A stretch of DNA of 64,000 nt from Paralvinella palmiformis. Its lineage: Eukaryota; Annelida; Polychaeta; Terebellida; Alvinellidae. Shown here one piece after another: positions 23,939 to 36,500 of the stretch. Every line of letters begins with the position of its first letter. Positions within the stretch are counted from its first letter, which is position 1. The position numbers and the translations under genes are program-made. The stretch spans positions 33,501 through 97,500 of the forward strand of contig JAODUP010000126.1 of NCBI GenBank assembly GCA_025642065.1, in the 5' to 3' direction. The notes under the pieces were generated by a model. It saw only the letters and a list, made by a program, of their open reading frames with translations, was not told the origin of the DNA and ran no database searches.

Positions 23939-24257
23939 TTGTGTTTCGGGAAGAATCCCCATACTGTCGCCTTATCAGCACAGCCTCTATGTTGTAGTGG
24001 TTGAGACCACCTCCTCCCCCACCACTTACAGGGGAGCAGTACGGAACGATGGAGCCAAAATACCCGAAGGGTGGTCCCTGCCAGAATGTTTTACGTCCTA
24101 TGGGGGTTTTTAACGTCCCCATTTAACGTGGTCATCCACCACTATGCTGTGAGCCGAGAAATTAATCTCCGGAAACCTTTGGACCTCTTGCTGGGATCGA
24201 ACCTGTGACCCTTGGCACAAAATGCCGAGTGCTCAACCGCTAGGCCACCGGAGATCA
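23939..24257 (-). mobile_element. tRNA-derived SINE, family A (reverse partner)
   Basis: It begins TTTCGGGAAGAATCCCC (the 3' end, reversed), carries GGAGCCAAAATACCC and CCCTGCCAGAATG, and ends in GGGATCGAACCTGTGACC and GCTAGGCCACCGGAG, the reversed tRNA-like head. A short internal deletion precedes the CATTTAACGTGG block. Confidence 0.88.
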
Positions 24258-24339
24258 TCAGCACCTCATTACAGTGGTTTTAAAACTTGCTTTTCTAACA
24301 TCTCGCATGGACAAATATGTCACAGCTTTAATCGATAAT

Positions 24340-25375
24340 TCTCGGAAAACTTCGGAATGTGACGTCATCTTTGACAAACATAGACGCCAAACACTCGCCG
24401 TGGACTTGTTTAACCTGTTTTACGTATTCTATATTCTCTTTGTTAAACGTGTAAAATGGTGTATTGTGCCATTTATGGATAATATGCCAATGGATGGAGT
24501 ATGCATTCGTTCCCAAAAATCGTTTACGTGATTGGTTAAAATTGCGAAACATGAACAGAATGCAGTGGAAGCTAATTTAATTGCCATGCTAGTGATTCGT
24601 TTGGGCTTAGCATCACACCGTTTGACAAATATGGTTAGAATGGCATCTTCTGTAAGCCTGACATTATTCATACCATATCTAATTGATCGTGTCAAACACG
24701 GTGAAATAACAAACATACGTTCCTCAAAGTGTATTAATTATTATTATTAAATTGAAACAATTAAGCGGATCAGCGTACCGACGTAGGAACTATGTTTGAT
24801 TGCGTAGGCCAAAAATAGGGATGAGGCTTTGGGTATCATGTCATTGTCATGTGATATTATTATGTTGTTATGCCTCGGTTTTCAATGAGTGATGGGTATT
24901 TTTTATTTATTGCTTTATATTCGTTTTTAAAACAAAGTAACGACACAAAATAAGTTAATAGCTGAACTTTAAATTGATGTGACCTTCATTTATATTTAAT
25001 AGGCCGAAAATGGGGTTCAAAAGATTCAATTCAATTTTTTCAATTCAATTCGTTTATTTCAACATTCAGAATACATAATTTTAATGAAAGCAAAACAAAT
25101 AGAATGTTAATGACTGCTCTGGGTCCATGTCCCCACTTACTGCAGCTAATTCTTCACAATTGTTACTTTTCGCGAGTGGTTTAAAGTTGTAGGGCTTGAT
25201 ATCCATGAGAATGTTAAAACTTTAGTCGGAATCTGACATTTTGTCTGTTAATTGGTCAAGACACTTGTAAACAAAGCTGTGGCACTACGTGATGTTTGGC
25301 AAAGATGACGTCACACGATAATTCCTAGCGAGTGTAATACACACTAGCAATGGCTCGTAAAAGTTTCGAGAATTA
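24340..25375. mobile_element. Possible DNA transposon remnant with inverted ends
   Basis: The left end, TAATTCTCGGAAAACTT then TGTGACGTCATCTTTGACAA, is mirrored at the right (reverse complement from about 25375): TAATTCTCGAAACTTTTA then TGTGACGTCATCTTTGCCAA. The element would be about 1.04 kb and contains the THAP-like fragment. A P-element-like origin is a guess based on the THAP motif; target-site duplications were not identified. Confidence 0.4.
24456..24579 (+). pseudogene. THAP-domain-like fragment, broken
   Basis: The frame from 24456 starts MVYCAIYG, meets an in-frame stop where the second zinc-binding Cys of a THAP finger would be expected, then continues WSMHSFPKNRLRDWL and a Trp-containing tail. 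That spacing is typical of the N-terminal half of THAP zinc fingers (M-x-x-C, SFHxFPK-like, W). The later Cys/His pair is not seen. THAP domains occur in P-element transposases and derived host genes; this copy is dead. Confidence 0.4.
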
Positions 25376-25739
25376 AGGATTTAGGGAATATCTTAATGGA
25401 ATTATGATAGCTGGTGGTTAGAATTATTTGGAATGTTGTAGTACATCTGATAGGGAATAAAATAATAGTTTTTTTTACGTTATATCTACTTTCAAATATG
25501 AAATTCTTTCCCCGTGACCGTTAAGAGTACATTAACCAAATACTAGTTAGATCACATAGAGTTGATCGGGATTATGTCGACAATACACATGATGAAACAT
25601 CTGGATCAAAAACAGATATACCGAGTATAGCATATTTCAGAAATTATATGCATGACCAATATGCAGCCTACTCAAAGCGGGGTAGACAGGGCACGTATAC
25701 CCACAATACATAAGAGGCTTAAGGTATAAGATATATTAA

Positions 25740-25742
<3 letters not shown>

Positions 25743-25791
<49 letters not shown>

Positions 25792-25841
25792 TTATAGAGA
25801 GAGAGAGAGAGAGAGATAGAGCTATATAGATGTAGAGAGAT

Positions 25842-25880
<39 letters not shown>
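25743..25880. repeat. (TA)n, (GA)n, (TA)n compound microsatellite
   Basis: A TA run of about 45 bp, a GA run at about 25797-25815, then a second TA run of about 35 bp. Confidence 0.95.
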
Positions 25881-25881
<1 letters not shown>

Positions 25882-27279
25882 TAGGCCGCTCTTGTATGAA
25901 CCAATTATATTATATAGTCACACTGAAGCTCTGGTTCGAAATATTATATAATCGACTCCCAATCGATGACATATTTATATAAATTTTCACAAGGTTTTAG
26001 ACATCGTCCCCTCCATTAGAGGCTGGTTGGGAAATTGAAAGCTAACGGCATCACTATAGTAAGTTGTTTAAATGGATGTGTTACTTTTCGTCCGGTCGAA
26101 AACAGGGAGTTGTTGTTGTTTATATGTATATATACTCAGGAGAACCCATGCACAGGGTTCGTAGTATTCTTGTTGCCAATCCACAGGAGACAAAACCACA
26201 GGCGGCAAAAACTAGTTTACAGCAGGCTCTGGGTAGATGTACTGATATACAGAATAAGTTGTCCCAGAAATGGCAATTTGGCTTCAACGGATCAGTGTAA
26301 AGTTCTCCACCTAGACAACAAACTAAAAGGCTTAAATACCAAATGGGCGATGTACGAGATTAGAATTAAATTATAACAAATGATAAATAATTAAAGACGA
26401 GCTCGTATCTTCATAGATGAGATGCTCAAATTTCATTAGCATATATTACTATGGCAATAAACAAAGTATCACGTATACCTGTTTTGACTACTGCATGAGG
26501 GGCACCTTCACATTTCTCAGTGAGATAATAGTCCATCTATAAAATAATAGTCCGTATACTCATCAGGAATATGGTAACTCTCTATCTAACACACGATAGA
26601 GGGTTAGATTATATATAATTGGATAAAGAAGTGGAAAACCTAATCCACAGACCAACCACCAAGCTGATTCCTAATTTTGAAGTACCTTCCATATGGAGAA
26701 AGGTTACGACCACTAACCCCTGCTATCATTGGAGTATCGCAGAAGAAGAGGATATATACATATTCCAGCTATTTAAGATAATAAATGACATTGAGGTTCA
26801 GGGTCAACACGAGCATATATAGTCAAATACAGTCTAATCCTAAACTATAGCTAGCTATAGGCCATCATCAGAAGTTTCTCAAGACGCACGCAAGGTCAGG
26901 GAATATTCCGTCATCAGCGGCTGGAATTCGTACCCTGCTGAAGTGATCCACAGCTGATGATTAAATGCATTCAAGTCAAGATTAAAGCCAAATTTTGGCG
27001 GCTGAATGAGAAATAACAGGACCACAATGGAAATCAGTGTTTTCAGTTTCTTGTGCTATCCTGGTACTTTAATGTATCTATGTATTTTAATGTTATTATG
27101 TGTATTTACATTAGACTAGTGTACAAAATAAACCAAATCAAATCAAGACAAAATTTAATTTAGAAATGTCATATACGGCCGGAATAAATTAAACATACAT
27201 TAAACTATATATTCCGTATATCCAATATCAAGGTGACAAATGCCTCGTTGTTTTTATATCCGAATCAGTGCATACCTAG

Positions 27280-27589
27280 ATCATTAAACGCATTCCTTCC
27301 TGTTGAAATGATCGATTCGGGGCTACCGTAGTGAGGACGGCTCGAAAACAAAATGACGATGGTCATTTAATGCAAAATGGCCCGCTTGTAGTTCCTTATT
27401 ATTCGCTGGGCGTCAAGGACTTGGTGAACGGAGTAGCATAACCTGTTTCTGACTTATATAAGCCAGGAAAACACGGATTGTAATCAGTAACCGGACACCG
27501 AGTTACCTAAATTCGATCTGCCTTATTGTTGATCATAACCGACAAATAATATTAGCCATTGGAGAAGCTCACGTGATCAAGCCGCAGTC
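27280..27589 (+). promoter_or_regulatory. Putative SNX6 promoter and 5' UTR with an E-box
   Basis: This stretch has more CpG than its surroundings (GATTCGGGG, GAGGACGGCTCG, CGCTGGGCGTC, AACGGAG). It ends at the SNX6 start codon. A perfect palindrome TCACGTGA lies at 27569-27576, 13 bp before the ATG. It matches the core of the CLEAR/MITF-TFE E-box. AAAATGGCCCG at about 27372 resembles a YY1 site. No TATA box is evident. Confidence 0.5.
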
Positions 27590-30500
27590 ATGATGGTGGG
27601 TGGATGGCTGTTTCCTGTTGGTTTGCGTCCCGACTTTCTACATTTCATATTTTATTAATCAGTTATAATACGTCCCGCTAATTAACACGCTAACATTTGG
27701 CGTTTATTTCTTTCAGGACGGCATGGATGAAACGCCTGACTTTCTGGCGGAAGAGCACAATAAGGTTCGTCTTCACCGTCCTGGGCCTGTCTGGCCTCTG
27801 GGCTGTTATGATTGGCTAAGTTACTAGATCTAGGACTAGGTAGTAGGTTGACTCACTCATCTCTCTGTTACTATAGAAATGTATAGTCATTAATTGACTT
27901 CTGGTCTTATGATACTGACACATATCATAACACATTGTTGTTTATGCGTTTTCTGAAGAATTATAGGTACATTTCTCCTGTCTGTTGGCAGTATTAACTA
28001 TAATTAAGTATATCTTTATTTATATGAGACATTTGATTTATTTTGTACTCTAATCATGTAAATACATATAGATCTAATAACACTAAAATACATAGATACA
28101 TTAAAATAACAGGAAAACACTTATTTTCATTGTGGTCCCGACACTGACAGTAAAGATGCCTCAGGTATTTGACAGTTGAACTTGCATAATATATATAAGT
28201 TATATTACATATTGGGGCAATACTGATAGTTAATAAATATATAATGGTATGATTGTTTTGATAATACAGATATATTTTCAAGTAATGTATAAATGACAAT
28301 TGTTATTATTTATCCACAATTAGTTTCAGACATGTAAGATGAAGTAAACTTAATTTAATTTCGTTATTCATTTTCACCTCATTTAAAAATAAATTATTAT
28401 AAAAGTAGACATGCTTTGTTACAGAACTGTTACTTGGATCCAGTTTAATTAGTGTAAATGTGAAGTAAATCAGTTACTTTGATCCGATTCCACAGTAAAT
28501 GTGATCTATTTAAACTAGAATCTATCTATTTTGATAATGTTATTATTATTATTTTGTTGTCAAGACATCTCCGAGGCTGAATTGATATCACCTTTGGATA
28601 CATGGCTATGGGGCTGGTTAGATTAAATCTTGGTTTAGTCAAGTGTGATTGGTATTTTAATTTATCTTTTGAGATTGCTTAACCCAATTTAGTATACCAC
28701 ACACGACACAATTATATATGATCATGTGTAACTGTAAGGTGACCTGGTGTATAAAGACAAATTGTGTTTATTGCCAATTCAAAGGAAATTGCCCCAAACC
28801 TGTATATTACTTAAGTGTGAAACCATCATATATCATTTGAAAAAGGGTTCCAGAGAAAATGTCTGCTTTGTTTTTCTTTTCAAAACAAGTTATTGCTATA
28901 TTAATTTTTACACATTAATGTAAATTATTAGATTCAGAGGCTCATAATTAGTAGAAGCCCACAAACAGATAATAATGAACTTGAAACGCCAAAAGAATTA
29001 AGCGAAATCCATTTAGAAGCCACCTGAATACATTACAGAGAGTCTGACCCAAAAGAACAATGAATCTATTCAGTTTAGAAATGATGACATTTTAGGGTAC
29101 TGTGAATCAGTTAATTAATTTAAGAAATTAAGTCTTGGCGTCTTTGACAATTTTTGTTGGCTAAAGTTTATCTGAGTACACTGTCGGTGTCATAGTATAT
29201 TTTGCTATAAGCTGACTAGGTTTAGATTTGATTTGTGATGAGTTGTATGAGAATTGTGCACATATACTGTGATCCTTCTTTTTGTTACATAATAGCTGTT
29301 GATGTTTGGTATTGTGGTCTATTAGCATGCACCATGGAGGTTCAATATCTCTGACTTCAGGACTTGAGGTTTCTGTTAGAGTTACCTCATCTGTAGTCCA
29401 TTAACCAGTCTAGCTTGGGTGTCCCTAACAGAAACCAAAACGTTCCTGTTAGCATTGCTCTCTGGGACACCAAAACATACAAGCCCCATACCACATCAAG
29501 GAATGGATTATGAGAAGGGACATATACTGTAATCATATATATGTATTATGACATGTAATATAATTGTGCTGGTGGTAATGTTCTGTGAAAGAGAATGTGC
29601 TAGTGTGCAGATAACTATTGATTTCCATTTTGCCTATGAGAGTTTGTTTTTTCATCAATAAATTCAATCAAATGTGTTTGCCTTTGAGTGGTACTCATGT
29701 ATAAGATGAATGGTCTGATGTATAATAGATTCTAGTAGTATTTCCTCATCTTGTACAGTAGGGTATGATGCAGGGTTGGGTTTTACTGTAAAAACCTACT
29801 TTTTACATTACATTGTAAAATAACTGTTAATGACTGTAAATTACTATAAAAAACATCATTTATTATAAGCCAATTGTACTAGTCCTAGTGTGTGTCATTA
29901 TACACATTTATTTAATAGTAATAGTGTCTTTACTCAAGAGTTTCAAGCACATTTCATTATGCACTTTAGTGTGAATATTTCCCAAATTGGAAAATATTTG
30001 CTCAATTGATGCTGATGAAGCTGGGCATGACAGCATTTTGACATCTAATTATAGTAAGTCAGATGGCACTTCATAAGATCTTAGGGTCTTCCACCAATTA
30101 ACCGGTGAGAGTTTGGTGAAAAAGGTAGATGGAAAGGGCATTGTTTGTGCTTGATACTATGATAGGTTATCAGTTTGAGATGTGGCTGGTAAACTGAACC
30201 AGACAATAATTTAAGCCACACATAACAAGCATCAGCTATGTTGCACTTAACACTTTGACAGTGATCAAGAACTCAGGCTGCCTTTATGTACTCAAGTGAA
30301 TTGTAGTTACATTTAACACCATGATATGTCACCTGGGAAATAAAGTCACATCTTAACAACATCACAATACAAGTATGTGTCAACATTGGATAGAGGGTTA
30401 TTGTGAGAATAGTAGATTATCTGCCGTATATACAAGTAGTAATTACCCACATGTCAGATATAGTTAAGTAGTCAGTGAGGGGGGCAACTAGACTAGATAT

Positions 30501-33500
30501 TAGGTTATCATAATGTACATTAGTCTGTTAACTCAATTGTTGTTTATGTATTATAGTCATGCTAAAGTAGATGTTATTTTGTTATCATTGTACTATTTTA
30601 TAGCTGCATTTTTTAAATTGAGTTTTTTATAAGTCACTAACGGTGTTAATAATGTCTGTAAAAGAACCTGCCAATCTTACTCTCTAGATCATTTGTTAGG
30701 TTAGCTTCAGTTAGACTATTTCATGTTATGTTTTAGTGATTGCATCGTGTCATAGCTCAGAGGTAAGGGCTCTGCGAGTGATCTTACAGAAGTCGGGTTT
30801 TGGGTACTGCTTCACAGAACTACAAAACACTGACTGTACCAATATCTTAGAATAGTTTTATGTCAGTTCAAGAAGTTATGCTACCAATCTGTAAAATCCT
30901 ATTTCATCACGTAGTTAAACATGGAAGACGTGTAGGATTTTGAAATGACAGCTTCCATTTCAAAAATACTGTGTTCATATTTATATCTATTTTCCACGAA
31001 CATGGAAATCGATGACCCTAACCTTTTTTGAAATTATTCTCCTTGCCGCGTGTATCACTGCTGGTTTATAATGATTGTATAATTTGATGTATGCTCCTTC
31101 TCTAACATACAGACTAAATCCGAGAGCGTTGACCTCAGTACAGATACTACTCTGGTTGTTGATATATCGGATGCACTCAGTGAGCGAGACAAAGTTAAAT
31201 TCACCGTTCATACTAAGGTAAGATATCCTGTACTTTTGATCAGTAAATGCTTAATTGAGTTTTAATTGAATTAAGTGGTTCCTTAATTGTGTTGTTTTAT
31301 TTGTTATCTGTTACTATTTAGTATTATATCAAATCATCGTAATATTTGATGATACAAATACAGAGTTGATAAACAGTCTTGAATAACAATTTATGTTATC
31401 TTGCCAGTATTTGAAGATGATTCTCATACAGTGTTTTCAGATGTCAGAATCTGACCAGAACTTGTAATATAAATTGTATTAATTCTGTTAACTTTTTTTG
31501 GTTGTTGATATGGTATTAAGTTTTCAATTGTTTTCATCTATTCTGTATATGTATTTTAAATATGGTAAAATGGCCTGGAATATTAATAAATATGTATATA
31601 TGGTCACTTCAAAGGAAATGATCTCAAACACATATATTAGTATAGAGGCAACTATCTTTATCATCCATAAATTGTTAAATATTCCTCTTTTTTGATACAA
31701 AACATAGCATTCATATTGCTGATGGAAAAAAAAGAAACGGCTTGTTAATAAATATAAATGATGTACTAATTCTTTCACTCCCTGCTATATGACAAAATTA
31801 TGTCCATTTATCAAAATGATTATTCGCAAAGATATTTATCATATTGATTCAGATAAAATTTACATAATGTACTGTTATTGTAACCGTGTGTGTAAAAGTC
31901 GTATCTGTGGTGATAAGAGAATGCCATATGTTGGAATGGGCATAAAAATCAGAATGATATTTGATGCTGGACAAGAAATGTAGTCTGTAATAAATTACTT
32001 AAAATATATACAATAACAGCATTTATTCATGTTTATAACATTCGGGTTTGTAAATGTGTTGCACAAATTTCACAGAAAGTCGAACATAATAAGAGTAGAA
32101 TGGAAAATATATAATTGTAAATGTATAAAATACACAAATTTTGTGTAGCCATGACATATATAGGAATAAAGTATTGTCATTCATATTAGTCTCCCCATTA
32201 GATTTCTTCCATTGGCTACACAAAATAATGGTAATAAAGGCTCTTATTGTTGGATCAGTTTAGATATTTCAGGTAGTGGTTTTAGTTGTTTATTGATAAA
32301 TTACTTTATGGTTGGCTATACATTTAGGATGACACAAACATGGGAAGGACCTCGTTGGTCTAGTGATTGCTAGTGACAGAAAGATTACTCTCCCCAATTG
32401 AGAATGAGTAAACGTGTTTTTGTTTACCCCTTGATGCTTGTCACAGTTCAGGAGACACATGACTGAGGCCTGATTCATTGAGAAAAGTTCCACAAACACG
32501 GGTGTCAGTCAGATTCCAACCCTCATTTGGAGGTTTGCAGTACAGTGTTGGGGTACAGAAATCCCCTACCAACTGGAAAAAACTCGCACACTGCAGGCAG
32601 AATGAGTGGACTGAAATAGAAATGTGTCTTTCTGAAGAAATGTTACAAAACATCTGTTCGAGTGGTTGAAACAATGACGTGTTCGAGTTTACCAAGAATG
32701 TAGCTCAGCATTCTCCTGGATCCAATCTTGACTGTACTTAGCTTACCAAGTAATGGGTGACTCTCATTAAAGCCAGCAAATTTTTGTGTGTGTGTGTGAT
32801 ATGTGTACCTAAAATGGTAAATTTTGAAATAAGGTAATTGTTGGTGATACAGTTTGATATTGTTAGGTTTTAGTCTGCTGATGCTGTACATTTACGACAC
32901 GTTTTTACAGACCAGTTTAACTGACTTCCATCAACCAGAGTTTTCCGTGGTTCGTCAGCATGAAGAATTCTTGTGGCTTCATGATACGTTTGAAGAGAAT
33001 GAAGACTATGCTGGCATTATTGTGAGTTGAAGACAAAGCTTTTTTAATTTGTTTGCATGAACAATTCTTATTTAATGGCCATTCATTTGTGTATTTTGTG
33101 CAATCTTAAAACATAACACATTTGTTCTGTTTTCAAAAAGTGTGACATAATACTGTCATTTCTTAGCTTAAAATATTTTGCATTTTTTATTAGATCCCAC
33201 CAGCTCCACCACGACCAGATTTTGATGCATCAAGAGAGAAGTTACAGAAGTTGGGGGAAGGTGAAGGCTCAATGACGAAGGAGGAATTTCAGAAAATGAA
33301 GCAAGAACTTGAGGCGTGAGAATTTTGTTTTATATCTAAATTATAAATTGAATCTGTTACCACTGATCTGGTGAGGACTACTGTTTAGTTTGCTGTAAGG
33401 ACTTTGTACTGTAATCTTGATGTTTATCGATCTGTATCATCTGATGCAGTTGTAAACTCTCAAAGGGCACACTTTTTCCGATCACCAATTCTAGAATGAT

Positions 33501-36500
33501 ATTTTAAGGTTATTCGTTTTGTAAACCAGTAATTTTTTGTGGTTGAGTCAACCTAGGAAACATATCTTGAAAACATTGACTGTTGCCAGCCATCTCTATG
33601 TGTTTCTTACAACATGATGTTTATAAGATTTAAATGATCTAAACAATGCAGTTGCAAGTTTTTATCTAAAGCCAGGCTTAAAATCATGCTACAAAAGCAT
33701 TATATTGAAGATAATATATGCATTGTTCCAGTCATACTGATATTGCATAATGATTCTGGTAAACAATAAAATATGTGGGTAACAAATGTTAATAAAAGTG
33801 GCACCATATATTGTTATACAGTGTATAAATCCAAATGAAAAACTATAGATTCCAACTTTTTTTCCAATATTAGTTATGACTGGTGTCATGTTATTATCTT
33901 AATTACCAGTATATCAATTATTTTATTAAATCAAACATCTGTTGTGAGGTTTGGTTTCTGTAGTAAGAATTTTATGATGGTAGCAGTGGGTAGATTTGTG
34001 GAAAGTGTAGTAGGGTTCCAGTATGGTGATGTTTGAGTGGACAATCTAATGGTAAAATATTTTATTAGTTCAAAATGTAGTATAACTCAGTGTTACAGTT
34101 TTAGCTCTACTACCTTCAGCATCTGATGGACTCTCGTCATTGTATTACAAAGATATAGATAATTACAATAATACATTTATGTTTATTTCTATAGTGATAT
34201 AAGTCAGTGGTACTATTTTTAAATTGTTTCTTTTGAATTTGGTTTATTCAGTTAATCATTCACATTGGTTAACTAACAATTGTTTTTTTTCTTGTTTATA
34301 AGTTTTTATTTTTCAATTTACACAATTATTCTTTTTATATCATGTCATATAATTTGAATCATTTAGCTTGACATAAACTTAATCTTCATAGATTTAGTTT
34401 AAAGAGGACCATAAAATATATGCCACTTGGTTGCAGCATTTGATTTAGTTTTTAATTTGTCAAGTCTAATTTGATTATGTAATGGACATGATTAATTTTA
34501 CAATTGTCCACTAAGTCACGTTTACAATTTCATTTCCACAGTGAATACTTGGCTACATTTAAGAAGACTGTAGCCATGCATGAAGTATTCCTACAGAGAT
34601 TGGCAGCACATCCATTACTTAGGAAGGATATGAACTTCCATGTTTTTCTGGAATATGATAAAGAAGTATGTTGCCTATGTTCAGTTTTGTTTCAGATTGT
34701 TTTCATAAAGTAGAGGTCACTTCAGAGATAAAAGAAGGGCAGATCCCTAATGACTACTACTATCATTTAAAACTAGTTGTGACTAGGAAGTCTATCAATA
34801 TAGATTATATATATATATGAACTAATTTTATGCATACAAGCAAACAGATACAAAATGTTGCTCACTACATCGTGTCAGTTTCACATGTTTGTAATACTGA
34901 TAATTATTATGCCTTGTTTATTTTCACAGCTTTTAGTTAGAGGCAAGAACCGAAAGGAACGCCTGAGTGGTTTCTTCAAAAATGTGTCCATGTCTGTGGA
35001 TGAGGTGTTGTTAAGCAGTCAAAAAGATGGTGATGAATACTTCGAACACCAGAGGACGTTTCTTATAGAGTATCACAACCGTGTCAAGGATGCTACACTC
35101 AAATCAGATAAAATGACCAAGTCACATAAAGGTAAGTAGTTCACTTTGTTAAAACTTCTGTAAACATCTAAATACTTTAACGACTTTAGCCAGTTACATG
35201 TTCCAGTTATATATCTGAAGTAACTACATTTGGTCGGTGTTACTTTGTTGTGCACATTTATTATTATTCTTCAATTTTACAGCACATTGTTACTTGTTAG
35301 CATATTTAGTTTTTTGTACTGTCCTTCCTATCATCTAAATATATTTCAGAGTTAATGATTCACTGAATATCCATGGCAGGAAGCGGGAAGACAACCTGTA
35401 CTGGTTATATTCCTCCCCCCATTTCCAACATTGTTATCAATATGCCATTGTTATCAATCAATATATGACACTTGTATATATGTTTGGAAATGGAAGTAAA
35501 TATCTATCTATCTTGTCCAGTTTATATTATCATTATAAGTAGGAACTGTTTAGTCGAAATTGAAGATTTAGTGTGTGTAAACTTTGAACACTAAGCCATG
35601 GATGGGTACATTTATTTTGTTTGGTCAGATAATGCATGGCTGCTCCTTGGACTGGCTATGCCTATGATAAATAATTTAAATAATTATATTCTTCTTCTAG
35701 ATGTTGCAGACTCCTATATTAAAATAGCATCTGGATTTGTCCAGCTTGCAACAATGGAAAATACATCAATTGACAGGTAGTGAAAAGTAGTTAAATGTCA
35801 TTTCATAGGTTGCTTAATGTCAGTATATCAGTGAATGTAAGAAGTTATTTGATTATAATTCGTTTCGTTTAAAATATTATCTCAGATTGACTACAAATTT
35901 TGTTTTTGCTTCTTTCAGAATGCTTACCAAGGTGTCAGAAGGCTTTGAAAAAGTTCGAGTAAGTTTGTATATTTAATAGTTATTGACTTGTTACTTCACA
36001 ATTTCTGCACAATAAGTTAGTTACTGAAATTTGTTTTTGTGGGGAAAATCTAGGGAAAACACTGATGATTTTATTTTAATAGGAAAATGTTTTTTTAGGG
36101 TGTGATGAAAATGGTGTCATATGGCAACCATTATTTCCACAAATGAAATCTACATTACAAAAATAATTAAAAAAAATATGTTTCAGTGACCTCATTTTCT
36201 GCCTTATTTTTGTGGACATTAAAGTTCAAAGTATTTCTAAGACCGATCCACATTGGTTTAATTATATTTGATTGGAGACCTTTTACTGATCTCAAACACC
36301 ATAATCTATTTAATGAGGACCAAAGAAAACTGCATTTTTAAACTGGTTGTTTGGCTTTTTAAATACTCTATATTCTGTAGGAAGCTACAACTGCACAGCT
36401 AGAATTATGTCAGCATTATAGCTGAAATACATTATAATGTGTCACGAAATGCGTTAATGATATGGGTTGAAGAGCTGAATCACAAATTTAAAATATGTTA

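Larger units (their letters stand above)
19554..27589. other. Intergenic region between CCDC175 and SNX6
   Basis: The two genes are divergently transcribed and about 8 kb apart. The left end must hold the CCDC175 promoter; an RFX half-site-like TATGGCAAC is at about 19740. The right end holds the CpG-bearing SNX6 promoter. Between them are an (AAAC)n run at 20109-20146, two minus-strand exon-like open frames near 21360-22083, a LINE fragment, an inverted SINE pair, a THAP-like fragment and long (TA)n/(GA)n runs at 25743-25880. Stretches 26040-27140 show no recognisable gene or repeat. Confidence 0.7.
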
